Source of the DNA: Rhypophila decipiens
Taxonomy: Eukaryota > Ascomycota > Sordariomycetes > Sordariales > Naviculisporaceae
Assembly: GCA_033297075.1 (NCBI GenBank)
Contig: MU858059.1
Span: 372,001 to 436,000 of the forward strand
Length of the DNA stretch: 64,000 bases
Reading direction: 5' to 3'
Positions 10,391 through 19,687 of the stretch are shown here, piece by piece. The notes beneath the pieces were generated by a model that was given only the letters and a program-made list of their open reading frames with translations, was not told the DNA's origin and did not search any database. A program made the position numbers and the translations under genes. The first letter of the stretch is position 1. Each line of letters opens with the position of its first letter.

Positions 10391-12556
10391 TTACTTCTCA
10401 TCGACAGCAGGCGGCGTAGCAGCAGCAACCGTCTCCTTTCCAAACCCACAGCCGTACGTCTCGCCCGTAGACCATCTCACGCCACCAGCCTTGCCCTCGG
10501 CCTGGTTCTCCTCCACCACACAACTAGGACAGATCCTGACGCGATGCCAGGCAGTGGCGAGGTTTCCCCTCACGTTGTAGATCCCCTTGTGTGTCTCGGG
10601 CTGCGAATTGTACGCCTCGTCGGTAGCCTTGACTACTAGCGTTGTGCAGAATTTCTTGTCTTGCTGCTCACCACCCTGAGAGAGAGTTGAAGGCGGAATC
10701 GGGATGACCGGGAGTTGGCCCGTATATCGCCAACGTGTCCAGGACCAGTTCTTGTTACCGTGGCAGTTGGTGTTGTTACTTTCAGGGGCATTAGGAGAGC
10801 AGTCATCGACCAGCTCGGCTTGGTCCCATGTCTTGCCGCCGTCTAGACTAACGTCTACACGAGCAATCGCCCTACCACCGCCGGAATACGCATATCCCTG
10901 TATGGCAACGGGTTCAGCAGGGGGAGTCTGGTCGGGACATGGTTTGCACGGTATGGTCGTTGATGTTGGGTCCGGGGGAGGAGTATACCCTATTACCCTC
11001 TCCACAGCCGCTACATCCACGACGCCACGACCGTTCTGGCGATTATTAGCCCAAGACGGGGCTTTCCCCTTGCGAACACATTCGCCCACCCACACGCCGG
11101 TTATCGCGCTGGTAACGGGCATTTCCTGTATCGACTTGGAACGATCCCAGTCTGGATTGGCGCCCTCGTTGGGGCCAAATGACTTGTAATCTCGCCGTTG
11201 CCACTGGCTTGTACTCTCCTCGTCGGCAATGACAATCTTGCTCAGCCACTTCACCGATCGCGCGGCCACGTTTCCTGGAACAATGGCACGAAGCGGGAAA
11301 CCGTGGTCCCGGGGGAGCGTCTTGCCGTTCATCCCATACGCGAGAATCACATCCCCCATGGGATCTAGAGCTTTGCTAAGGGGTATAGACGCGCCGTAGG
11401 CTTCCAGGCCGGAGAACTGCACGTGCATGAGCCTGGGATCCTCCTCTCCGTTGTTCGCCTGAGAAGACTTTCTCGTCGCAACCCGCGGATCAGAAACCAC
11501 CAAACCAGCATCGGCAAGCACATCTGCCAGTCTGACGCCTTCCCACTCTGCGTTGCCAATCGCGCCTACACCCCACTGCAGCCCGTTCGTCTTGCCCGCA
11601 TGTCTGGTCATATCGTTTCTCCGATTCCCGCTGCACTGCAACACGGCCGTCACTTTATGCGTCGGAAACTTGGCCTTCAGCTCGCCGAGGGTATAGCGCT
11701 TCGTTTCGCCATCCGGCAGCTCCACCGTCAGGGCATATTCCTCGTCGGCCTTTTTCTCGTCCACAACCGGCACCCACATGTGATTCCTTATATAAAACAT
11801 TTCATTCGAAGTGCGGAACTCGCGGAGGAGCTCTTCATTGGGGGGTTCCGCATTGCGAGGCTTGTCAGTGTGGACGATGAATCTCGGGTCCCGGACGGGG
11901 TCTGCCTGAAAAGGATCTTCGATGGTTTCGAGGGCGGGTTTTCCGTTCTCGTCTAGGTCCAGGACGTCGATGTATCCTATGAGATATTGGTACAGGATCT
12001 CACGCACGTGTGGTGCCTTGTGGATCGAGAAGATGTTCCAGTATGGCTCGATTGAACCGCCTGCCGCGCGCAGGATCACGTCCCCCCCTGGATGGGCGGC
12101 TATCCAGTCTGTGATGTCGTAGACTTTGTCCTGGTAGGTCACCCAAGGGTGGGGAGAGGTCGGGCCGTGTTCATCGCGAATAGAGGATAGGCGGAAGCGA
12201 GGAAGTGACGGGTCGCGGTTGTCGTTGCTGTTAGGGAGGATGCGAGCGTTAGAGCCGGAGAGGTGGTGGTTGTGAGGGTCGTCGTCGTGATTGTAAGACT
12301 GGGCGATGGCAATGGCTGATGCGAGGAGCCCGCCGCCTACGAGGAGGCTGATCGGTGCTGCTCGTGCACTCCTAGTGCTGCCATTGTTGATCCGGGACGT
12401 CTTTGAGGCGTCCGGCTGGGGTGTGCGTAGAACGGCGGTGGTATGGAGAGGTCGAGCGCGACAAGGTGAGGTCGAGTATATGGTTATAGGTGGGCGTTTG
12501 CTGGCTCGGCGCAGGGAGCTGAAAAGGAGGCCGGAGGGATACCGCGTCGCCATCAT
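10391..12556 (-). CDS. Sulfite oxidase, mitochondrial (cytochrome b5 + Moco)
   Basis: This enzyme oxidises sulfite to sulfate and passes electrons to cytochrome c in the mitochondrial intermembrane space. It is a single exon of 721 residues. An Arg/Ser-rich mitochondrial presequence is followed by a hydrophobic segment (about 68-86), giving a bipartite signal. A cytochrome b5 domain comes next (about 118-200), with heme ligands in HPGGD near 155 and in SIHKAPHVREIL. The molybdenum-cofactor domain has the Mo-binding Cys in VLQCSGNRRNDM near 307, and DHGFPLRAIVPGN. The C-terminal dimerisation domain ends near 700. The order b5-Moco-dimerisation matches animal sulfite oxidase, not nitrate reductase, which carries b5 after the Moco domain and then an FAD domain. 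It is convergent with the F-box gene. The call is firm. Confidence 0.95.
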   Translation of the reverse strand: MMATRYPSGLLFSSLRRASKRPPITIYSTSPCRARPLHTTAVLRTPQPDASKTSRINNGSTRSARAAPISLLVGGGLLASAIAIAQSYNHDDDPHNHHLSGSNARILPNSNDNRDPSLPRFRLSSIRDEHGPTSPHPWVTYQDKVYDITDWIAAHPGGDVILRAAGGSIEPYWNIFSIHKAPHVREILYQYLIGYIDVLDLDENGKPALETIEDPFQADPVRDPRFIVHTDKPRNAEPPNEELLREFRTSNEMFYIRNHMWVPVVDEKKADEEYALTVELPDGETKRYTLGELKAKFPTHKVTAVLQCSGNRRNDMTRHAGKTNGLQWGVGAIGNAEWEGVRLADVLADAGLVVSDPRVATRKSSQANNGEEDPRLMHVQFSGLEAYGASIPLSKALDPMGDVILAYGMNGKTLPRDHGFPLRAIVPGNVAARSVKWLSKIVIADEESTSQWQRRDYKSFGPNEGANPDWDRSKSIQEMPVTSAITGVWVGECVRKGKAPSWANNRQNGRGVVDVAAVERVIGYTPPPDPTSTTIPCKPCPDQTPPAEPVAIQGYAYSGGGRAIARVDVSLDGGKTWDQAELVDDCSPNAPESNNTNCHGNKNWSWTRWRYTGQLPVIPIPPSTLSQGGEQQDKKFCTTLVVKATDEAYNSQPETHKGIYNVRGNLATAWHRVRICPSCVVEENQAEGKAGGVRWSTGETYGCGFGKETVAAATPPAVDEK

Positions 12557-13944
12557 TCCTTCCCGTCGTGTATTAAAAAACCAACCCTGACTGTTATGTA
12601 CCGAGTCGATGGAGGGAGATAAGGCATGACTTTTAGGAAGAAGGGGGATGGAGAAGGGACTACTACAATACTAAACAAAGCATGTTCATGTGCTGTCGTC
12701 CTACGATACACCAATGGCGCTATCGTTTATATATGGTGTTTGATGATGTTGTGTAGCTCAAAAGACAGGGAAAGAAGAGAAAGACGAGATGGGGCGCAAA
12801 AGGAGAAGGAAGACTGCTTCTCCATTGTGATTTGACAAGGCGGTCTAGAAGACAACTCGTCCATAGGTAGCAGTTGAGGGCTCGGAAGTCGGGACAGGCT
12901 ATGATTGTTGTCCGGCCGGCGGTCGCACAGGGTCCCGGTCCCTTTCATTTCCATTATCTCTGGCTGCTGAGATCATGAACAGCGGTCACCGTTCCGCGAT
13001 ATGATGCATGCATGCAGCAAGCTGACAACGGGTCCAGCAGGGCCAGCAGGGTACCTGACCCATGCCGACGTTATCCGTGGCACTCGCTTGGAAGCTCCCA
13101 AGCAGCCCTCCCAAGCAAAGATTGCGGCCGGGGTGATGGAGCCGCTAACGTTCTAGCGATGTGGTCAGCTGGTTACCTGGACTCGGTCTGACCAATAGCG
13201 GGATGTTTGAGAGCAAATGGGAAGCTGTTCCACTGCATGTCCGCCGACTACCGCGAGCCCGCCGGCGTGTTGCTCCTGCTGCAGCTGACAGGGCACCCCC
13301 CTGGAGGTCACTGCAACCACACACCTGACCGGGCCGCCCCACATGGAAGCTTCCCCGGATTCCAGGTTCTGTGAACGACCTGGAGGTTGAACATTGAGGT
13401 TTTGTATCACGAGCAACCTACATGTGTAGATATCTGATATCCAAGGTCAGGGCAATGACAGCAAAACTCATGCACAACCTTGTTTTTGAAAGACGATCAC
13501 AAACCTGATTGTAAGGCGGTGTCAAAGACCAACGAGGATGTTGATTTGATGCTATCTGCTGTGTATCTGCTGGATAACTAATAACCAGAAATCACCGCTT
13601 TTGCTAGCGTAATACTAAAGTCTATCTCGTTGCAGAACTCACCGAATTCGATGGATAACATAAGGTATAATAAGGGCCGATGTGTCTGATCCAACACCAT
13701 GGGCTGTAAACTCGACGTGCGTCTGCAAATTCCACGAATAAATGATCGAGAGAACCCCCTTTCGTGTCTCCCAAAGCAGACGAGGGGCCAAGTCCAAATG
13801 AAGCGGGCATGTCCCGTTCGAAAGGAAGTGCATGCTTTGTGAAATGTGCTTATCACATCCACAATAGCATGCCATATCGTCAAATTGACGTTATCAAATG
13901 ATCGTGTTCCTTAAAGGAGCATTCCAAAACCGACGTCAACAAAA
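12557..13944. other. Upstream region of sulfite oxidase gene; no gene seen
   Basis: About 1.4 kb separate the start of the sulfite oxidase gene from the stop of the next minus-strand gene. The small ORFs here have no domain and no splice support. The part near 12557 presumably contains the sulfite oxidase promoter. I see nothing else that can be supported. Confidence 0.45.
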
Positions 13945-16419
13945 TCATCTCGGAACTGGAGGGTTGATGCAAACTCGAGCTGATATGAGTGTATCGTCCA
14001 GCTTGACAAGAAAGTCAGCGATTTGCGTGAGTTCGCTCATGCTGCGATTGCCATGGCGTGACATGTGATTGTAGAACCGCTGGACCGTTTCTTGGTGCTC
14101 TTTCATATCGATCACGGCGGCCGTTATCGCTTCTCGCATGGTTCTTTTGGGGGCCAAAAATTTCTCTGCCAGCCGTTCCACATCGCTCCTGATTCGGCTC
14201 ATCTCATCCCCCAACTTCTCCAACCTGGTATTCTGTTCGCGGAAGTGGGTTGCTATATTGGACTGAGTCTCCGAGATCGACTCCTCCACGTTGGGCCGAG
14301 TCAGGATCTTGTCCAGCTTGGCCGCCTGTTGTGAAATGGTGTTTTCAATCTTGGATTGCTGGGTGATAATGTCCTCGAATTTGGCCTGTATCTTGCTCCC
14401 CTGCTGAGCGAGACTGAGAAGCTCCTCGATTTTGGGTTGTATCCGCTGCTCCCGTTCAGCGACAATCTTCTCAATGTCCTCTCTCATCCTGGATTGCATG
14501 TCGTTATTGCGTTTAGCGACTACAGTGTCGACAGAGGACTGAATCATGTCCTCCAAGACTTGGGGTTGCATCCTCTGCTCCGGTTCAGCCATGATTGCGG
14601 GTTGCATCCCCTGCTCCCGCTGCCGCCGTTCAGCAACCATCCTGTCAATTTGGAATTGAATCATATCCTCCCCGGTTTGGGGGACAAACAAACCGTCCTC
14701 CATACTGGAATGCAACTCGCTATTGCGTTCAGTAATACGCTCGATGCTGGAGTTGACGTGAGCCAACTGCTTAACCAAGACATACTCAATCTGAGAGGCG
14801 GTGCTCTCCTGGTGCTTGGCCAGCTGATTGTCGATCTGCGTCTTGATCTCGTCGTCGCGCTGGGCCAAGAGACTCTCGACCTGTGATGTGATTTTGCTCT
14901 CGTGCTTGGCGAACAGACCCTCCATCATAGATTTAATAGCATCTAGCTGGACCGGTGGAGGCGGGGCAGGAGGTGGTTGTAGTTGGGATTTGAGTGCCGA
15001 TACGTTGTTCATCATGGTCTGAGTATAGGACGTCATATCTTGCATCAGCTCGAGACTGGACGCGGCTGTCGATTTCAGGAGTTGCTGACATTCTTCCTGT
15101 TGCTTCGCTCTGGTATCTGATACGATCTTCCTACCCACCATGTCGGCCTTTAAGCTAGTGATTTCCGTTGCACATTTCTGCACCAGTGCCTCCAAGTTGG
15201 AGAGGCCTTGGCCGGGGAGAGAATGATCCACTTGTTGTTGTTGTTGTTGCTTGTTAAGCTCGTTTACGTCGTGGCGGACTGATTCAACGTGATCAACAAT
15301 TGCAGCCATCGAGTCTGCCAGAGCCTCCATTTTGTTCCTCAGTGCCACGACGGTCTCTTTGATCCCCTCGTTTGCATGCTTTAAGTTTACAAGGGCTCCC
15401 GCAGTTATAAGACGCTCCACATCGGCTGCCCTGCTTTCCGGGGAGGCCCTGTCGCAGCCCTTGATGGGCTCGGGGGGTGTTTCCGGGGCTTCTTCCTCGC
15501 TGGAGCTGTTTTTCGTCTGCGGTATATCGTTTGTTGAAGCAGGAGGGCTTGCTTGCTCGTTGGAAGGCAGTGACTGTGTATCCCCGGCTTTTGATGGGAC
15601 ACTGGAGGTAGCTTCACGGGGTCCATCTGTCACCGTGTGGTTGGGTCGTTTCGAGGTCGGACCCTCACTGGGGCAAGGGGAGCGTGAGCGCTTCCGTGTT
15701 GGACGATCAACGATGCTTCGGTCGTCCTGCTGGTCACTGCCCTGGCCTTCTTTCTTGACCCGGCTAATAACTGAAACTCTCACCGGGGGTCTATCAGGTA
15801 CGCTCTCAGGAGGAGAGCTTCGTACAGTAAAGTCCCGCGGAACCCTACCCGCATTGACCATCTTGCTCTCCATGTTTTCGTAGAATTCCTTCACAGATGG
15901 GTAAAGGATATTATCGTAACCCTGCACCAGGGTTTGTGCTGGAACATTGGAGTCCAGGAATTCGATCCATAGATCAGCCGCTTTTGCTGTCTGGCAGACT
16001 GATTGTTGTAGGCCATGGTCTTTGCGATAATTCCTCCGCGCTCGCACGAGGATGTTGGCGACAGTTCGGATACACGGGCCGTTGGCCTTCCATCCTATCG
16101 CAATGGCGGACCAGAAAATCTTCCAGTTGTAAAACTCGCGAAACTGATACATAGCTTTGAAGAGGACGGCGATGTTGTTGCCATATTTGACCTCGCGTTT
16201 CTTCACCTCGTTACCTTCAGGAAAAACCCATAACAGCTCGGCATCGTCCTCGTCCGTGTACAGACGATCGAAGAAGGCGGCACACACGGCTGAGTGGAAA
16301 TTAATTTTCAACTGCGTGTCGGTGTCAAAGTCTCGCAGAATGACGTTTTTCCATTTTTCCTGCTTGGGAGCTGACGGCGTCCAGCGGTGTGTGCTGTAAT
16401 TCTCGGAGGAGAGCGCCAT
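13945..16419 (-). CDS. Large coiled-coil protein of unknown function
   Basis: I do not recognise this protein. It is a single exon of 824 residues. The start is the ATG at 16419 (MALSSENYSTHRW); the frame is open four codons further up, but only from a TTG. The first 180 or so residues look globular and aromatic-rich (KNVILRDFDTDTQLKINF, FREFYNWKIFWSAIAIGWKA). Residues 220-340 are Pro/Ser-rich with basic patches (RKRSRSP) that could act as a nuclear signal. From about 345 to 800 the chain is helical and heptad-like, with a QQQQQQ run and degenerate repeats of the type DMIQxxVDxxVAxR. This suggests a long rod or oligomer. The base composition matches its neighbours. It may be a lineage-specific fungal family; no function is proposed. 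Confidence 0.75.
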   Translation of the reverse strand: MALSSENYSTHRWTPSAPKQEKWKNVILRDFDTDTQLKINFHSAVCAAFFDRLYTDEDDAELLWVFPEGNEVKKREVKYGNNIAVLFKAMYQFREFYNWKIFWSAIAIGWKANGPCIRTVANILVRARRNYRKDHGLQQSVCQTAKAADLWIEFLDSNVPAQTLVQGYDNILYPSVKEFYENMESKMVNAGRVPRDFTVRSSPPESVPDRPPVRVSVISRVKKEGQGSDQQDDRSIVDRPTRKRSRSPCPSEGPTSKRPNHTVTDGPREATSSVPSKAGDTQSLPSNEQASPPASTNDIPQTKNSSSEEEAPETPPEPIKGCDRASPESRAADVERLITAGALVNLKHANEGIKETVVALRNKMEALADSMAAIVDHVESVRHDVNELNKQQQQQQVDHSLPGQGLSNLEALVQKCATEITSLKADMVGRKIVSDTRAKQQEECQQLLKSTAASSLELMQDMTSYTQTMMNNVSALKSQLQPPPAPPPPVQLDAIKSMMEGLFAKHESKITSQVESLLAQRDDEIKTQIDNQLAKHQESTASQIEYVLVKQLAHVNSSIERITERNSELHSSMEDGLFVPQTGEDMIQFQIDRMVAERRQREQGMQPAIMAEPEQRMQPQVLEDMIQSSVDTVVAKRNNDMQSRMREDIEKIVAEREQRIQPKIEELLSLAQQGSKIQAKFEDIITQQSKIENTISQQAAKLDKILTRPNVEESISETQSNIATHFREQNTRLEKLGDEMSRIRSDVERLAEKFLAPKRTMREAITAAVIDMKEHQETVQRFYNHMSRHGNRSMSELTQIADFLVKLDDTLISARVCINPPVPR
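15232..15249. repeat. TTG trinucleotide repeat (poly-Gln)
   Basis: Six TTG units on the plus strand encode a QQQQQQ run in the minus-strand coiled-coil protein. It is a coding microsatellite, so its length may vary between strains. Confidence 0.85.
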
Positions 16420-17133
16420 GGCATCTCTCAAAATCGAGGCGAATTTCTATGTGGCGAGTGTTGTGAGCGAGTTCGTTACTCGAGCCAGATGTCCGTCCAT
16501 TGAGCGGTTGAAGTGAATGGACGAAGCGATGAGGAATGCCCACTCCGGCGCCCGGTCAAGTGAGGAGCGGTTTTACTTTTTCTTCTGGAGCGTGGGGATA
16601 ACGAATCGACGTCCTCTTCAATCTCTTGCGTTGGAGCTACTGGGCTAGGGCGTGCCTAGATCGCTGTGATGCAAGGGTCTGTGGGGAAGGAGCAATCAGG
16701 AAATGCCATGAAAGTGGAGGTGAGCGCCGTGCTAAAATTCTTGGAGCTGCTTTCCCCATTCCAGTCAGGGACTAGCAAAAGTAGCAATCATCTTGTCCGT
16801 GTAGGAACAAGGAACCTTGAGGGCCACTTTCTTCTCTAAACTGATGATTCTGCTGCATTCCAGAGTCCAGACGGAGTACGGACTTTGGGGGAACTTCGAT
16901 TGAGTTCGTGCTCAAATATCAGATGGAAGGAACCCCCTCACCCCCTCTGCCCCTCTCACGACTCATGCAATCTCGGCCATGACAGTTGCCACCTCATATA
17001 TCCGTTATCACCGGTTGTCCAAAATATCTCTGGATTGACAAGTCAAAATCTACTCGAGTACGAGGCATGTGTACCGTACAACCCGAGATGCACATAGCCG
17101 TTGACGGCGTCCTACAGAAGGAAAACGACAGAT
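16420..17133. other. Intergenic; promoter of the coiled-coil gene
   Basis: About 700 bp separate the start of the coiled-coil gene from the stop of the NmrA-like gene, both on the minus strand. There is no supported ORF or repeat. Confidence 0.45.
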
Positions 17134-18162
17134 TTACAGCAACGACTTGACAACCTCTCTCAGATCCTCAAACGGCAGCCCGAGTACCTCATTCGCCGCA
17201 TCCTGGAGGGCGTTGCCCGCCCCATCAGCGTGGAGATGCACACGGAGCAAGTCAACAAACGCCCGGTAATCGCCCTGTGCCAGCTTCTCCTCTCCGACCT
17301 TTTGCAGGTCCTTGGAGCTCTGCGGTATAACAGCCAGCTTCTGCCCCGTCAGCTCCTCGACGATGGCCACCAGCTCGTTCTGCGAGAGATTGAACGACGC
17401 CGTGCCGATGTACTTGTTTGCCGTCTCTTCTGGATGCTTCAGGATGCCCACGACGGCCTTGCCAATGTGAGACTTGCGGCTGGCTTGCCACTTTTCGTTG
17501 CCCGAGTCGATGATGGTCACCGTCTTTTCTTGGAGGTTGATTCCACTGCTGCCCAGCTTGAATACCTGTTTGTTCGTGTCCACGCGTCAGTTTATGTCAT
17601 TTTCATTTGTACAAAAAGTTGTCAGGTAAGCTGCACTCACGCTGTCAAAGAACAGACCCGTCGTCAGACCAGTCCACGTGAACCCAGGGTGTTCCTTGGC
17701 CTTCTCCTGCAAGTAATCTACAACAGCAATCTTGCCAGCCAGGACCTTGCCAATAGGCTGATCGCGCACACGACGGGTGTTGACGCCGAATTCTGACGGG
17801 ATGAACCTCTGGACTCCCGCAGCGATTGCCGCGTCTACCGCCAGCTTCTGCGCGTTGATCCCGGGGGCACCCACGACGGAGACGACTGCGTCCTGGCCCG
17901 TGAAAGCCTCCTTCAGGGCATCGAACGAGTTGTAGTTGACCGTCTTGACGTCCAGGCCCTCTTGGAATTTGGGCGTCGAATTTGTCGAGCCCTCCCTCGT
18001 GACGCCCGTGACGGAAAGTCCTGCTGATACCAGCTCGCTGACGATCCACGGCCCGAGATTTCCACCGCCCTAATATCATTAGTCAGTGCATGTTTAGGTT
18101 TGTGATATCCACTGCTCGAGACTCACTCCAAGCACAGCTACTGTTTTGATCGGTGAGACCAT
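17134..18162 (-). CDS. NmrA-like / isoflavone reductase-type oxidoreductase
   Basis: This is a predicted NAD(P)-binding protein of the atypical short-chain dehydrogenase (NmrA/isoflavone reductase-like) family, cytosolic and of unknown substrate. It has three exons (18127-18162, 17641-18069 and 17134-17565) and 298 residues. Introns are 57 and 75 bp with GTGAGT donors. The first intron interrupts the Rossmann motif: exon 1 ends TVAVLG and exon 2 opens GGGNLGPW, together giving the glycine-rich loop. Later landmarks are DAVVSVVGAPG, then FIPSEFGVNTRR, which is characteristic of the family. The C-terminal half carries the substrate-binding part. It lacks a signal peptide. It is a distant relative of the gene at 52975-54312. 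The family call is firm; catalytic versus regulatory (NmrA) role is open. Confidence 0.9.
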
Positions 18163-19687
18163 TGTCAAGGTAATAGCCGGTGTGTAACTTGGTCAACCAA
18201 ATTCTCGATTACAGTATCAGGACACATGCAAGAAGTGAATAGGGTTGGGGTGGTCAAGTCAACATATATTTAGCATCTAGATATATCCAACAAGATATCT
18301 ACAGTTCTACACAGAAGATCGTGGAACCAGAAAGTACTGCATAGCGGCTACACAATGTTGCAAGTCTGGCATGTTATTGCAGAATCTCGGACTAATAATT
18401 CCGTCCCGGACCCGGCAGTGAGTAGATTCCCAACCGGCTGTTTTAAAGGATCCAAAATGGGGACCCTTCGGCAGTGGCAGATGGTAGCCGGATGTCACCA
18501 TGAATCCCCACATGAGAATTGGGAATGGCGTCATTTTGTGAGGAGCAGCTGCAGGTTTTAATATATAGATATGAGTACCGAATTCCCGGGAGATTTTGAG
18601 GTACATAAGCTAGCATCTGTACACGATCTGGATGATGTTCTTATAGGTCCAAGATATCTTGTGTGTGTGTAGAGAGAATTGGACGAGATGTTTATTCACA
18701 GCCAGCTACAAGTAACGGAAACCATGGTACTGTCTTTAGTAAATTCCCAAAAATCAAGACATGAATACAGCGGGTAGAGGCATCTGAAGAGTCGCGTTAA
18801 GCATAGCTATAAACCGAGACAGCCATCTCAAGCTTGCATACACTGCAAGAAGCTTATTCTGACAAAGAGAGACATGAACTCTCACCTCCAGTGTTTGAAC
18901 CTTGACCCATCCGCTCAGGCATGGGTGTCACAACATGATCCAAACCTCTTACACGGTATTGGTCCCATGTAGCGTAACCCCTTATCGAACGTATCACACC
19001 ATGACACCTACCTACGTATTTTGTACACCTTGAAGAGCAGACAAAAGATCACGACATGAACATCAGGATCATATTGTGGCCCGTGTGGATTACCACAACC
19101 AGTTCCCTAACCCGAGACATCTCTACTCAAACCACCGACAGACATCATGGCCCAGAGAAGCAAGACAATGCACCTTTGCCACATTGTCTCACGCATTACC
19201 ATGTTAATGACCTCAAATCTGGCTTTGTTCAGTCTCCCAATGCGAATAAGACAAGTGGTACTGGTTATTCCTTGAAAGGTCGCGCCTCCGGAGGTGCAAT
19301 AGAAAAAAGAAGAGAAAAAAAGAACAAGGCTCCTGACTGTGACGAAAATAGAGCGTGAATATGACAGGATAGGCCTTGTAAGAGCACTTATACGCCTCTG
19401 AATGTTGCTATGGACCTCGAGGGCATCTCCACAAGACGTATTTTCAGTCCTCCTTAGATCTATTATTATTATAAAAGGCATATATTATTCATTTCACACG
19501 CCATTTTTCGATCGACCCAAGTCATTGCCCAACCTCCCTATACCGGGCCGCTTAAAAAAAAATTGGACCCGAAACTCACTATGGTATCTATTATTGGTGT
19601 ATGAAAAGGGACACAAAGAAAACAAAGATTCTGCACAAAGGGCTCGTTGACAAACAGTACTTTCCTGCCGCCAAAGAAGAGCACTGT
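18163..19687. other. Intergenic, 1.5 kb, no gene seen
   Basis: The NmrA-like gene promoter lies at the left and the 3' region of the RNA triphosphatase gene at the right. It is AT-richer than its neighbours. A cloverleaf-like fold at 18860-18930 is listed separately. No ORF here has a recognisable domain. Confidence 0.45.
18860..18930 (-). other. Cloverleaf-like fold, possible tRNA relic
   Basis: In 71 nt read on the minus strand, the ends pair (TGACA with TGTCA). Inside is a perfect 5-bp stem with a 7-nt loop placed where a T-arm would be (GAGAG, loop TTCATGT, CTCTC), and an ACCCAT/ATGGGT hairpin over the D-arm region. The loop does not match a true T-loop, and the would-be anticodon stem has two mismatches. 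It is therefore at best a decayed tRNA and may be chance. Confidence 0.2.
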
